In this document: in pieces, positions 18,394 to 27,657 of the stretch
Numbering within the stretch: position 1 is the first letter of the stretch
Layout of the letters: every line of letters starts with the position of its first letter
Assembly (NCBI RefSeq): GCF_014358075.1
Contig: NZ_JACONT010000031.1
Location: 1-50,597, forward strand
Length of the DNA: 50,597 bases
Direction: 5' to 3'
From: Sphingomonas albertensis
Lineage (GTDB): Bacteria; Pseudomonadota; Alphaproteobacteria; Sphingomonadales; Sphingomonadaceae
Program-made: the position numbers and the translations under genes
Notes under the pieces: model-generated
What the model saw: the letters and a program-made list of their open reading frames with translations, nothing else
Told to the model about the DNA's origin: nothing
Database searches by the model: none

Positions 18394-18472
18394 TCAATCC
18401 TTCGTGGAGTTTGGAACGGTCTTCCGAACCGCAACACCTTCGCGCCTTGGCGCCTTCGCGTAAACATCGTAC
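18318..18472. repeat. REPIN-like element overlapping the comEC 3' end
   Basis: The left arm CACGCGAAGGCGCGAAGACG and right arm (CAACACCTTCGCGCC, then TTGGCGCCTTCGCGT) are inverted near-copies; the right arm holds an 8-base duplication (GGCGCCTT). The right arm falls inside the comEC frame and encodes residues such as [10 protein letters not shown]. Confidence 0.7.
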
Positions 18473-20724
18473 TTCCTGCGGCCTCGGTCGGCCCGAAACC
18501 CGGACGTCCCATATTGGAACCGAGCGTGCCGCGATCTGAAAATATGAGCCGGACGTTCGAGCACGGGCGGATGGCGCCAGGGATGGCGATCACCTGCAGT
18601 CAGTATCGTGACGACCGTCCCGGTCCCTAGGGTCAGCGCGACCCCGCCCGTCCGACGCAGAACACGGCGGTCCAGCTTCAGCCACCGCGGCACGCAGCGT
18701 TTCGGCAGACCGCGTTCGCTGACCACGACGTCGGCACTGCGACAGGCGGCGATCAGTTCGGCGATCGGCACCATATAAGCGCTACGCGTCGCGAGGATCC
18801 GCCACATCCGTCCTCGCGCGGCGATATCGGTGACGCAAAGATCACGGCTGCACCGGGCGTCGGGCTGATCCGCCAACAACAGTGGCTCGCCATCCACCCC
18901 GCCATTCTCGGCTAGCATGTCGCGAGTATAGTCCCCAGCCCGATCACGCAGCATAGCCAACCCCGCCGCCGTCCGTACCGCGACATGGCGACCATCTCCC
19001 GTAACGAGAACGTCAGGCGCAGGTGTCGTCAACGCCCAGATCGCACCGGCGGCGAGCGGCAGCAGTCCCAGTCGGCGCAACCGTGTCCGCCACAACGCGA
19101 TCCAGATGCCACCAACGATCATCAGGGCAAGCGCTGGCGTCGGCATCGCGGGCAAGGACCGCACCGAACCCGGCGCATCGGCGACGATATGCGCTAGCCA
19201 CAGCAGCGCATCGAGCGACCGCTGCACCAGCCACCAGACCGGCGCACCCACGCCCCCGGCGTCGAGCAGCAACGCCAGCGCCTCCAGCGGCATCACTACG
19301 AACGTCGTCAGCGGGATCGCGACGATGTTGGCGAACGCGCCGTACAGCCCCGCCTTGTGGAAATGATAAACCGCGATCGGCATCAGCGCGAATTCGACCA
19401 GCAGCCCCGTCAGCAGCAGCGACGCGACGCCGCGCGCGAGCCTGCGCCCGCGCCCCTCGTCATGCGGGCCGAAGAACGCGCGGATCACCGGATGTTCGTG
19501 CAAAGCCATGATCGCGGTGATCGCCGCGAATGAAAGTTGGAAGCTCGGCCCTGCCGCCGACTCGGGCAGCACCAGCATGACGCACGTCGCCCCCGCCGCG
19601 ACGAGCCGCAAGGTCATCGCCTCGCGCCCCATCGCCAGCGCGGCCAGCACGAGCAACGCGGCGACGCACGACCGGATCGTCGGAACCTGGCTGCCGGTCA
19701 GCATGGTATAGCCGATCGCCGCCGCCGCACCCGCCAGCGCGGCGATTAACGGCAGTCGCGCGTGCAAGGCCAGCCACGGGCTGAGCGCCAGCAGACGCAA
19801 CACGATCAGCATCGTCGCCGCCACCGCCGCGGTGATGTGCAGTCCGCTCACAGATAATAGATGCGCGAGACCCGCGCGGCGCATCGCCTCCGAATCCTCC
19901 TCGCTGATCGCGCCGACGTCGCCCGTCGCAAGCGCCGCAGCGATACCGCCCACGCTGCCGTCCAGTCGCGAGACGATATGGTGCGACAGCGCGACGCGGA
20001 TACCGGCCCCCGACTCGCTCGACCTCGTCACGACCACCGGTGCGAAACCGCGTCCCGTCGCACCGATCCCGCCGAACCATGCGACGCGTGCAAAATCGTA
20101 CGCGCCCGGTACGGCTGGCAAAGGCGGCGGCATCAGGCGGGCGCGAAGGTGCACGATCGACCCGGTCCCCAACAGCCTTGGCGCATCCGCCTCGGCCAGA
20201 TTGACGCGGACGCGGTACGGCAAGGCGACTGGCCGCCCATCCGTCTCCACACCTTTACCGATAGGCAGCACAGTCAACCGGACCAGTTTCCGAGCGACGA
20301 GCGGCTCGATCGCCTCGACCTTCGCCGAGAAACTTGCGATCGTCGGACCGCCGAGAACTGGCCGCGCCACCCATTCCGACCGCGCCCAGATTAGGCCGAG
20401 CCCCAGCGCCGCCGTCAGTAACCCGATCGCCAGCGCGCGCGCCGCACGCCCGCCCTGCCCCGCGGCCAGACATGCCAACCCGCCTGCGACCAACAGCAGC
20501 ACCGCGACGCACCACGCTGCCGGGTCCGGCAACGCGAACCACAAAGCGATCCCGCCGCCCAGCATCACCGGCAGCCACAACACCAGCTGGTCGCGCTCCG
20601 CCTCCAGCCAGCGTTCCACGGCCAGCCCGACGACAGCAAGGCCAACGACAGCCCCCCATCGCGGCACGCCCATTTGTCGCCGCCAAGGACGCATGCTAGG
20701 GGCGGCGACGGCTGTCATGGCCAT
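18394..20724 (-). CDS. comEC: ComEC/Rec2-type DNA uptake channel protein
   Basis: A 776-residue multi-pass membrane protein. ComEC carries single-stranded DNA across the inner membrane in natural transformation (family knowledge). The N-terminal part has several helices and an OB-like periplasmic segment; the Competence domain is marked by [19 protein letters not shown] followed by LHITA. The C-terminal region (about 590-720) is shaped like the metallo-hydrolase domain of longer ComEC proteins but lacks the HxHxDH metal motif, so nuclease activity is unlikely. The last 50 or so residues are partly encoded by a palindromic repeat and are unlike family sequence. ATG at 20724 or 20718. Divergent from gltX over about 40 bases. 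Confidence 0.88.
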   Translation of the reverse strand: MAMTAVAAPSMRPWRRQMGVPRWGAVVGLAVVGLAVERWLEAERDQLVLWLPVMLGGGIALWFALPDPAAWCVAVLLLVAGGLACLAAGQGGRAARALAIGLLTAALGLGLIWARSEWVARPVLGGPTIASFSAKVEAIEPLVARKLVRLTVLPIGKGVETDGRPVALPYRVRVNLAEADAPRLLGTGSIVHLRARLMPPPLPAVPGAYDFARVAWFGGIGATGRGFAPVVVTRSSESGAGIRVALSHHIVSRLDGSVGGIAAALATGDVGAISEEDSEAMRRAGLAHLLSVSGLHITAAVAATMLIVLRLLALSPWLALHARLPLIAALAGAAAAIGYTMLTGSQVPTIRSCVAALLVLAALAMGREAMTLRLVAAGATCVMLVLPESAAGPSFQLSFAAITAIMALHEHPVIRAFFGPHDEGRGRRLARGVASLLLTGLLVEFALMPIAVYHFHKAGLYGAFANIVAIPLTTFVVMPLEALALLLDAGGVGAPVWWLVQRSLDALLWLAHIVADAPGSVRSLPAMPTPALALMIVGGIWIALWRTRLRRLGLLPLAAGAIWALTTPAPDVLVTGDGRHVAVRTAAGLAMLRDRAGDYTRDMLAENGGVDGEPLLLADQPDARCSRDLCVTDIAARGRMWRILATRSAYMVPIAELIAACRSADVVVSERGLPKRCVPRWLKLDRRVLRRTGGVALTLGTGTVVTILTAGDRHPWRHPPVLERPAHIFRSRHARFQYGTSGFRADRGRRKYDVYAKAPRREGVAVRKTVPNSTKD

Positions 20725-20763
20725 CGTTTTTCCATTGTTTCATCAGTCTGGGAGCACCCGCGG

Positions 20764-22194
20764 TTGGGCGCAATATCTGATACGGGCACCGCCAATTCGG
20801 CCGCACCCGTAGTTACCCGTTTCGCTCCGTCGCCGACGGGGTTCCTGCATCTCGGCGGCGCGCGCACCGCGCTGTTCAACTGGCTGTTCGCAAAGGCGAA
20901 CGGGGGCAAGTTCCTGTTGCGGATCGAGGACACCGACCGAGTCCGATCGACCCAGCCGGCGATCGACGCGATCATCGACGGGATGCGGTGGCTGGGCCTC
21001 GACTGGGACGGCGACGTCGTCATGCAGTTCGCCGGTGCCGAGCGCCACGCACAGGTGGCGCACGAGATGGTCGCGAACGGGCATGCCTATCGCTGCTACA
21101 TGACCAACGACGAGATCGCCGCGATGCGCGCCGAGGCACAGGCCGCGAAGAAGCCGCTGCGCATCCGCAGCCCGTGGCGCGATCGCCCGGAGAGCGAAGC
21201 GCCGAACCTTCCCCACGTCGTCCGTCTGCGCGCACCGCAGGAAGGTGCCGTCACGATCGAGGACCGCGTCCAAGGTGCGGTCACGGTCAAGAACGAAGAG
21301 ATCGACGACCTCGTCCTGCTACGCTCCGACGGCACCCCGACCTACATGCTGGCCGTCGTCGTCGACGATCACGACATGGGCGTCACGCACGTCATCCGCG
21401 GCGACGATCACCTCAACAACGCGTTCCGGCAGCTGCCGATCTACCGCGCGATGAACTGGCCCGAGCCGATCTACGCGCACATCCCGCTGATCCACGGACC
21501 CGATGGCGCCAAGCTGTCGAAGCGTCACGGCGCGGTCGGTATCGAAGCGTATCGCGACGAGATGGGTATCCTGCCCGAGGCGTTCGACAATTACCTGCTC
21601 CGGCTCGGCTGGGGTCACGGCGACGACGAGATCATCAGCCGCGAACAGGCAGTCGAGTGGTTCGACCTGTCCGGCGTCGGCAAGTCGCCCTCGCGCTTCG
21701 ACCTGAAGAAGCTCGAGAACCTCAACGGCCACTACATCCGCGAAGCCGACGACCCGCGCCTTGCGCAACTCGCCGCCGACCGTCTCGGCCATGATCTGCC
21801 GACCGGCGGACTGGACCTGCTCACGCGTGCGATGCCGGTCCTCAAGCCCCGTGCCGCGAACCTGAACGAGCTGGCCGAGGGATCGAATTTCCTGTTCAGC
21901 CAGCGCCCATTGGCAATGGATGACGCCGCAGCGAGCCTTTTGCAAGGTGAAGCGAGTGTCATTTTGGCGAACGCGCATGCCGAACTTGACGCGCTCGCCG
22001 AGTGGGATACGGAGGCGCTCGAAGGCGCGGTACGGCGCGTGGCCGAAGCGCGGGGCGTCAAGCTCGGCCAGGTCGCACAGCCGCTTCGCGCCGCGCTGAC
22101 GGGACGCAAGACGTCGCCGGGGATCTTCGATGTGCTCGATTTGCTCGGGCGCGACGAGAGCCTGGGACGGATCGCCGACCGGATGGCTAGCTGA
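20764..22194 (+). CDS. gltX: Glutamate--tRNA ligase
   Basis: Charges tRNA with glutamate. Class I synthetase motifs are present: the HIGH variant in [20 protein letters not shown] and the KMSKS variant in [12 protein letters not shown], plus [12 protein letters not shown]. No in-frame ATG lies close to the conserved start; the TTG at 20764 with GGGAG about ten bases upstream gives 476 residues and a short leader before [13 protein letters not shown] at 20674 would run through the comEC start and is rejected. A sphingomonad may carry two GltX-type enzymes; whether this one also charges tRNA-Gln cannot be decided here. Confidence 0.93.
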   Translation: MGAISDTGTANSAAPVVTRFAPSPTGFLHLGGARTALFNWLFAKANGGKFLLRIEDTDRVRSTQPAIDAIIDGMRWLGLDWDGDVVMQFAGAERHAQVAHEMVANGHAYRCYMTNDEIAAMRAEAQAAKKPLRIRSPWRDRPESEAPNLPHVVRLRAPQEGAVTIEDRVQGAVTVKNEEIDDLVLLRSDGTPTYMLAVVVDDHDMGVTHVIRGDDHLNNAFRQLPIYRAMNWPEPIYAHIPLIHGPDGAKLSKRHGAVGIEAYRDEMGILPEAFDNYLLRLGWGHGDDEIISREQAVEWFDLSGVGKSPSRFDLKKLENLNGHYIREADDPRLAQLAADRLGHDLPTGGLDLLTRAMPVLKPRAANLNELAEGSNFLFSQRPLAMDDAAASLLQGEASVILANAHAELDALAEWDTEALEGAVRRVAEARGVKLGQVAQPLRAALTGRKTSPGIFDVLDLLGRDESLGRIADRMAS

Positions 22195-22219
22195 TAAGAT
22201 TTCGAGGAAGGATACAAGC

Positions 22220-23503
22220 ATGAGCGAGACCGCAACCCTCAAGGTCGACGGCAAGGATTTCGAGTATCCGGTGATGTCCGGTACGGTCGGACCCGACGTC
22301 ATCGATATCCGCAAGCTATACGCGCAGACGGATAATTTCACCTACGATCCAGGTTTCACCTCGACGGCGTCGTGCCAGTCGAAGCTGACCTATATCGATG
22401 GTGACGCGGGCACGCTGCTGCACCGCGGCTACACGATCGGCGAGCTGGCCGAACAGTCGAACTTCATGGAGGTCGCGTACCTCCTGCTCAACGGCGAACT
22501 GCCGAGCGAAGACGAGCTGGCGAACTTCTCGACCACGATCACGCGCCACACGATGGTGCACGAGCAGCTCGCGCAGTTCTTCCGTGGTTTCCGCCGCGAC
22601 GCGCATCCGATGGCGATCCTGTGCGGCGTCGTCGGCGCGCTGTCGGCGTTCTATCACGATTCGACCGACATCCACGATCCGGCACAGCGCGTCATCGCGT
22701 CGCACCGCCTGATCGCCAAGATGCCGACGATCGCCGCGATGGCGTACAAGTACAGCGTCGGCCAGCCGTTCGTCTATCCGGACAACACGCTGAGCTACAC
22801 CGGCAATTTCCTGAAGATGACGTTCGGCGTGCCGGCCGAGAAGTACGTCGTGAACCCGATCGTCGAAAAGGCGATGGACCGCATCTTCATCCTCCACGCC
22901 GATCACGAGCAGAACGCGTCGACCTCGACCGTCCGTCTCGCCGGTTCGTCGGGCGCGAACCCGTTCGCGTGCATCGCGGCCGGCATCGCCTGCCTGTGGG
23001 GCCCCGCGCACGGCGGCGCGAACGAAGCCGCGCTCAACATGCTGCATGAGATCGGCACCGTCGACCGCATCCCCGAATACATCGCCCGCGCCAAGGACAA
23101 GAACGATCCGTTCCGCCTGATGGGCTTCGGCCACCGCGTCTACAAGAACTACGATCCGCGCGCGGCGGTGATGCAGACGACCGTCAAGGAAGTGCTCCGC
23201 GAGCTGGGCGTCACCGACCCCGTGTTCGACGTCGCGATCGAACTCGAGCGTCTGGCGCTGAGCGATCCGTACTTCATCGAGAAGAAGCTCTTCCCGAACG
23301 TCGATTTCTATTCGGGCGTGATCCTGTCGGCAATCGGCTTCCCGACCTCGATGTTCACCGTCCTCTTCGCGCTCGCCCGCACCGTCGGCTGGGTCGCGCA
23401 GTGGAACGAGATGATCACCGATCCCGACCAGAAGATCGGCCGTCCGCGCCAGCTGTACAGCGGCCCGACCGCACGTGACTACGTCCCGATGGCGTCACGC
23501 TGA
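22220..23503 (+). CDS. gltA: Citrate synthase (type II)
   Basis: Condenses acetyl-CoA and oxaloacetate in the TCA cycle. The 427-residue product is of the Gram-negative hexameric length. Recognisable are [21 protein letters not shown], the catalytic histidine region [28 protein letters not shown], and [14 protein letters not shown]. The ATG at 22220 has AGGAAGGA upstream. It follows gltX by 25 bases, so co-transcription is likely. Confidence 0.97.
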   Translation: MSETATLKVDGKDFEYPVMSGTVGPDVIDIRKLYAQTDNFTYDPGFTSTASCQSKLTYIDGDAGTLLHRGYTIGELAEQSNFMEVAYLLLNGELPSEDELANFSTTITRHTMVHEQLAQFFRGFRRDAHPMAILCGVVGALSAFYHDSTDIHDPAQRVIASHRLIAKMPTIAAMAYKYSVGQPFVYPDNTLSYTGNFLKMTFGVPAEKYVVNPIVEKAMDRIFILHADHEQNASTSTVRLAGSSGANPFACIAAGIACLWGPAHGGANEAALNMLHEIGTVDRIPEYIARAKDKNDPFRLMGFGHRVYKNYDPRAAVMQTTVKEVLRELGVTDPVFDVAIELERLALSDPYFIEKKLFPNVDFYSGVILSAIGFPTSMFTVLFALARTVGWVAQWNEMITDPDQKIGRPRQLYSGPTARDYVPMASR

Positions 23504-23706
23504 TGAAAACGCTCCGGCCGATCCTAATGGTCGTCGGCGCGCTCAGCGCGCTGATGGGTCTGCTCTGGATCGGTCAGGGGCTCGGTTACGTCCATTGGCC
23601 GCAGTCGAGCTTCATGCTCGACCAGCGGCCCTGGGCGGATCGCGGCGCATTCCTTGCCGCATTCGGCCTGGCATTGATTTTAGTGGCGCGCCGGATCCGC
23701 CGGTAA
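23503..23706 (+). CDS. Small two-helix membrane protein, unknown
   Basis: 67 residues starting [20 protein letters not shown] and ending LILVARRIRR, with two predicted membrane helices around a short polar loop (PQSSFMLDQRPWADRG). Its ATG shares one base with the gltA stop (TGATG), so it is translationally coupled to citrate synthase. Its 3' end overlaps that of the convergent kinase-like gene by 27 bases. Function unknown. Confidence 0.7.
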   Translation: MKTLRPILMVVGALSALMGLLWIGQGLGYVHWPQSSFMLDQRPWADRGAFLAAFGLALILVARRIRR

Positions 23707-25059
23707 CGTCAGCACGAACCGCGCGCCTTTGCCGGGCGCACTCTCGACCGTGAGATCCCCCTGCATCGCCCGCGCCAGACGCCGCGCGATGTACAGGCCA
23801 AGCCCGTTGCCGCCGGCCTCCGACGGATCGACCCGCTCGAACTTCTCGAAAATACGGACCTGATCCTCGGGCGCTACGCCCTTGCCCTTGTCCGCCACCA
23901 CGACGACCGCATGGCTTTCGGTGCGCGTCGCGGTGACGATGACCTGCGCGCCGCGCGGCGAATAGCGCACCGCATTGCCGACCAAATTGACGAGGATCTG
24001 CAACACGCGGCGGAAATCGCCGAGCGCGGCGACCCGCATGTCGACCGGCGGTCGCGCGATCGTGACATCGGCATTTGCCGCGCGAACCGACAACAGCCCC
24101 GCTGCGCGACGCGCGACGTCGGCAAGGTCGATCGGCTCGGGCAGCAGCGTGAAATCGGGCCGCTCGACCGCCTGGAGATCGACGAGGTCATCGACCAGTT
24201 CGAGCAGATGGCGGCCCGCGCTGGCGATATCCGCCGCGTAATCGGCATAGTCGCCCTGCACCGGACCATCGGCCTGCGCATTGATGCTGTCGGCATTGGC
24301 TACGATCCGCGCGAGGGGAATGCGCAACGCCTTGTCGAGGCCACTCGTGAAGGTCGGCGAGAGCGTCGCGGTTTCGGCGGGCGGTGCGACGTCTTCGACC
24401 ACCATCCGCGCCGTGCCGACGAACCCTGCGAAATCCCCCGAGGCGTCGTGACGCACGGTCGCAGTCAGCGTTACCGCCCGCCCCGAACTCCGCAGCCGCG
24501 CAGGCTGCGCCGTCATCGGCCGGCGCCGGGCGAGCGAATCGAGGATCGGCAACGTCCCGTCGGTTCCGGTATCGAGCGCGAACATCGCCGTCAGCGGCTG
24601 GCCGAGCAGCGCGAACGCGTCGAAACCATGCTTCGGCCCGGCATCCAGCGTCACGAACGTCAGCCGCAACGCCGCGTCGGTCTCCCACCGCCAATCGGTA
24701 TCGCTGCCGACAAAATCATCCGGGGCACCCGGTGCAGGCCGGGTCGGACGCCACGCGGCGATCTCGCGCCAACCGCTGACCGTCAGGCGTACGTTCTCGC
24801 CGTCCGGTTGCGCGCGTACCCAAAGATCGACATCGGCTTCGTCGTCGGCAACCACCACCCCGCGCGACACGACGATGCCCAGTCGCCGCGCAAGCCGCGC
24901 GATCGTCGCGAGTTGCGGCACAGCAAGTGGCGCGCCGCGTATGCCGCCGGCACGCTGGTTGAGTGCGATCAATGCCGGGTCCGCGAACGACAGCGATCCG
25001 TCGGGCGCGACGATGCCGTGTGCGATCGGGCTTTCGGTCGATGGATCGAACAGACTCAT
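23680..25059 (-). CDS. Histidine-kinase-like protein with lysine at the phospho-acceptor site
   Basis: A 459-residue soluble protein. The N-terminal half (about 1-225) looks like one or two PAS-type sensor regions (WRWETDAALRLTFVTLDAG is a typical PAS start). The dimerisation helix has DKALRIPLARI where kinases have SHELRTPL; Lys243 occupies the position of the phosphorylated histidine. The ATP-binding domain looks complete: N box Asn358/Asn362, G1 Asp390-KGKG, G2 GGNGLGLYIARRLA and a final GKGARFVLTLP. So it may bind ATP or control a partner kinase without phosphorylating itself, as known for DivL, which has tyrosine at this site. It overlaps the upstream DUF2336 gene by four bases (ATGA). 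Confidence 0.85.
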   Translation of the reverse strand: MSLFDPSTESPIAHGIVAPDGSLSFADPALIALNQRAGGIRGAPLAVPQLATIARLARRLGIVVSRGVVVADDEADVDLWVRAQPDGENVRLTVSGWREIAAWRPTRPAPGAPDDFVGSDTDWRWETDAALRLTFVTLDAGPKHGFDAFALLGQPLTAMFALDTGTDGTLPILDSLARRRPMTAQPARLRSSGRAVTLTATVRHDASGDFAGFVGTARMVVEDVAPPAETATLSPTFTSGLDKALRIPLARIVANADSINAQADGPVQGDYADYAADIASAGRHLLELVDDLVDLQAVERPDFTLLPEPIDLADVARRAAGLLSVRAANADVTIARPPVDMRVAALGDFRRVLQILVNLVGNAVRYSPRGAQVIVTATRTESHAVVVVADKGKGVAPEDQVRIFEKFERVDPSEAGGNGLGLYIARRLARAMQGDLTVESAPGKGARFVLTLPADPARH

Positions 25060-26150
25060 CGCCGTTCCGTACGCGCCAGTGCGCGCAACGCCATCCGAAA
25101 ATCACGGTCGAGCGCAAGCGGCGCGATCGACGCGCGCGCGTCCTCCACACCGATCGAAACGATCGCGTCGAGCGCATCGGCGAACTGCTCGATATCCCGG
25201 CGCGGATCCGCCTCCGACAGCGCGAGGCCGATTCGGGCGATCGTCGGCCGATCCATGTCGAGCGCACGTAGGGCAAGCCAAAGCCGGTCGCCCTCGGGAT
25301 CGAGCGTGATCGCCCGCGCCTGATCGAACGCGATGCCCAGCGCATGCGCCAGCACCGCGACAAACAGGGAAAGCCGCCGGTCGCCGATCGATTCGACCAG
25401 CACCGCCGCCAACTCATTGGGCCGCGCATCGAGCGCCGCCGCCAGCCGTGTCGCCACCGCATCGGGCCGCTCGCCCTCGTCATGTGCCGCCAGGCTGCGC
25501 TGTGCGGCATCGGTGATCGCGCGGTCGCTCTCGCGGGTCGGCGACGTCAAGCCGTCACGGATCGCCGCGGCCACCCACCAGACCAATCGGTGGTGCAGCT
25601 CCGCGGGCAATTCGCTGCCTCCGACCGCACCCTGCTCGTTCGCCACCCGCCGCCGACTTTCGGCCGCGAGCAATGCCGATGCCGCCGACGCCACGACGCT
25701 GTCGGGCACACCGGCCAGCCGCACGAGCAGGCTCGCCTCGTCGGGTTCCGCGACCTCGACCGGTAGCGAGGCCGCGATCAGATCGTGGCGGACGCGGGCG
25801 ATCAGTTCGTCCATCAGGTCTTCGTCACGCAGCAGACCCGCGCGCGTCAGGCGTTGCAGGACGGTGCCCACGCCCGCCTTCAGGATCGCCTCGCCTGCCT
25901 CGGTCGCGCCGGCACCGGCCAGCAACCGCGCCGCATGTCGCCGGATATCCCATTCGATCGCCCCAACGATCGCGCCGAGCACCTGCGCCAGCATCAGCCG
26001 CGTGCGATCGTCGATCCGTGCTTCCGCATCGAGAAAAAAATCGTCGATCGTCCCGGCCAGCCGCGTCTCGGCCCGCAGGCGCGCAGCCTCGGCGCGCTGC
26101 ACTGGATCATAAGACGGCATAGCGTCTTGCATCGTTGGGCCGACCGACAT
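25056..26150 (-). CDS. DUF2336 domain protein
   Basis: A 364-residue, mostly helical cytoplasmic protein. The C-terminal half, with RRLSLFVAVLAHALGIAFDQARAITLD and GDRLWLALRALDMDRPTIARIGLALSEAD, fits DUF2336, a family known mainly in alphaproteobacteria and resembling HEAT-like helical repeats. No catalytic motif is visible. The stop overlaps the start of the kinase-like gene (ATGA), and its start lies 35 bases after the end of the membrane fusion gene, so all three are probably one operon. A protein-interaction role in signalling is an inference. Confidence 0.75.
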   Translation of the reverse strand: MSVGPTMQDAMPSYDPVQRAEAARLRAETRLAGTIDDFFLDAEARIDDRTRLMLAQVLGAIVGAIEWDIRRHAARLLAGAGATEAGEAILKAGVGTVLQRLTRAGLLRDEDLMDELIARVRHDLIAASLPVEVAEPDEASLLVRLAGVPDSVVASAASALLAAESRRRVANEQGAVGGSELPAELHHRLVWWVAAAIRDGLTSPTRESDRAITDAAQRSLAAHDEGERPDAVATRLAAALDARPNELAAVLVESIGDRRLSLFVAVLAHALGIAFDQARAITLDPEGDRLWLALRALDMDRPTIARIGLALSEADPRRDIEQFADALDAIVSIGVEDARASIAPLALDRDFRMALRALARTERR

Positions 26151-26185
26151 GATCCCGTGCTTAGCCTCCGGTCGTTAAGGTACGC

Positions 26186-27367
26186 CTAAGGCGCGCGACG
26201 CAATCGCTCGATTGCCGCCGCCAGCGTAGCGGTCGCATAGACCGCCGTCATGCCCAGTCCGAACACCGGGAATCCGATCAGCGCGAACACTGCGACGAGC
26301 AGCAGATACGCCGCCGGACTGCCCCACCACAATCGCCGCTCGCGCTCAAGGATGGCGCGCTCCGCCAGTCCACCGATCGCGACCGTCGCGATACCGATCG
26401 CCAGCGCGGTATTGTCGCCTGCATAGCCGCTGAGGAAGAACGCGAAGACCAGGATCGCCGCTGCGACGACGCCAGCAATCGCAAGCGTCTGCCAGCGCGC
26501 CATCGGCGCCTCGTCGCGAAGGCCGCTCAATACCGAGCCGAGCGCCAGCGAGATGCTGCCGATCAACGCAACGAACAGCCCGATCGACGAGAACCCGAAG
26601 CCGATCGTTACCAGCCCGGCGATGCCGAGCACCAGCCCGGCCGCACCGACGCTCGTCCCCGCCGCGCCGCGATCGACCAGCAACGGCAATGCCAGCCGCG
26701 CGATTGGTGCGAGTACGAACCGATCGAACCAGCCGCGCCGTCCCGACACGATCGTCATCAGCACCGCGCGCCCGCGCTCCTCCAGCGTCCGCGCCTGACG
26801 CTCGATCCCGTGGCCGCCACGCACCGCATCGGTCGGGAGCAGGACATGGATCGCGCGCGACTGAACCGCCAGCCGCAGCAGCGACGACTGGAGATCGTAA
26901 TCCTGTGGCAGTGCCGCCACCTCGGCGATCCGGCTCGAATTTAGCCGCGCGACGCCAGCCCAGGCCATCTGCCCGCCGACGCGCTCGAAGCCGGGGCCCG
27001 CATCGCTCTCCGGCACGACGAGCAGGCAATCGCCCTCCTCGCCGGCCATCGCCTTGACGATCGCCTCGGTGGTCACAAGCCCGTCGCCGAGCATCAATAT
27101 GCGCGCGAGGGGGTGGAGTTTCTCGACCGCCTCGGTCGCGGAGCGCACCGTATCGACGCTCACGCCGCGCCGTCCGATGCGGTTGATCGCGCCGAGCAGT
27201 TCGGGGGTCATCCGCGCGACGACGACGATCACCTGCGATACGCCGGCTGCGATCAGCAGTCGCGCCTGGTATTCGATAAGCGTGACGCCACTGAACGGCA
27301 GGGTCGCGGCCAGACGATCGGGACGATCGTCGGCGTCGTGTATTGCAAATAATAGACCGGCAAGCAT
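26186..27367 (-). CDS. Nucleotidyltransferase-like domain fused to a multi-pass domain, motifs degenerate
   Basis: 393 residues. Residues 1 to about 205 have the spacing of a sugar-nucleotidyltransferase (LIEYQARLLIAAGVSQVIVVV and later ILMLGDGLVT), but the glycine-rich GxGxR nucleotide loop is replaced by LLFAIHDADDRPDRL. Residues about 205-393 carry roughly six membrane helices. The segment GWFDRFVLAPIARLALPLL followed by a TSVGAAGLVLGIAGL helix recalls CDP-alcohol phosphatidyltransferases, as in the two-domain inositol-phosphate enzymes, yet the DGxxAR...GxxxDxxxD motif is absent (SVLSGLRDEAP instead). It reads as a double pseudoenzyme; this is my inference, and the similarity is weak. Confidence 0.6.
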   Translation of the reverse strand: MLAGLLFAIHDADDRPDRLAATLPFSGVTLIEYQARLLIAAGVSQVIVVVARMTPELLGAINRIGRRGVSVDTVRSATEAVEKLHPLARILMLGDGLVTTEAIVKAMAGEEGDCLLVVPESDAGPGFERVGGQMAWAGVARLNSSRIAEVAALPQDYDLQSSLLRLAVQSRAIHVLLPTDAVRGGHGIERQARTLEERGRAVLMTIVSGRRGWFDRFVLAPIARLALPLLVDRGAAGTSVGAAGLVLGIAGLVTIGFGFSSIGLFVALIGSISLALGSVLSGLRDEAPMARWQTLAIAGVVAAAILVFAFFLSGYAGDNTALAIGIATVAIGGLAERAILERERRLWWGSPAAYLLLVAVFALIGFPVFGLGMTAVYATATLAAAIERLRRAP

Positions 27368-27657
27368 CGCAGGCTGTTAGGCGGTACACGCCGTCCTGCA
27401 AAGCCCGCGTTCGGCCGAACCGCCCTGCATCGTGGTTCGGTTCTACGTTACCGGCGATAAACCGCCAGGCCGAGGCGACTAAACCCTCCGCATCGCATCC
27501 ATTATCGCAAATACGACAGGCGCTTCTGCCGATGCCGCCGCGATCATACGCCGTGTCGCCCCGCTTACCGGACGGATGTTCGCCGAACCGTCGCATCATC
27601 CGTTTTGTCGCGCGGCAATCCATGATACTTCGGCAGTTCATGAACGGGGGTTCGTCA
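27368..27657. other. 290-base divergent regulatory spacer
   Basis: Lies between the divergent membrane-fusion gene and the coiled-coil gene. The plus-strand frame stays open through it but starts inside the other gene, and its translation is rich in Arg, Pro and Ser without a domain. Both promoters should be here; I cannot place them. Confidence 0.5.

Noticed and set aside
27343..27657. Upstream extension of the coiled-coil protein by about 105 residues
   Set aside because: Arg/Pro/Ser-rich, no domain, begins inside the divergent gene; 27658 has a plausible ribosome site.
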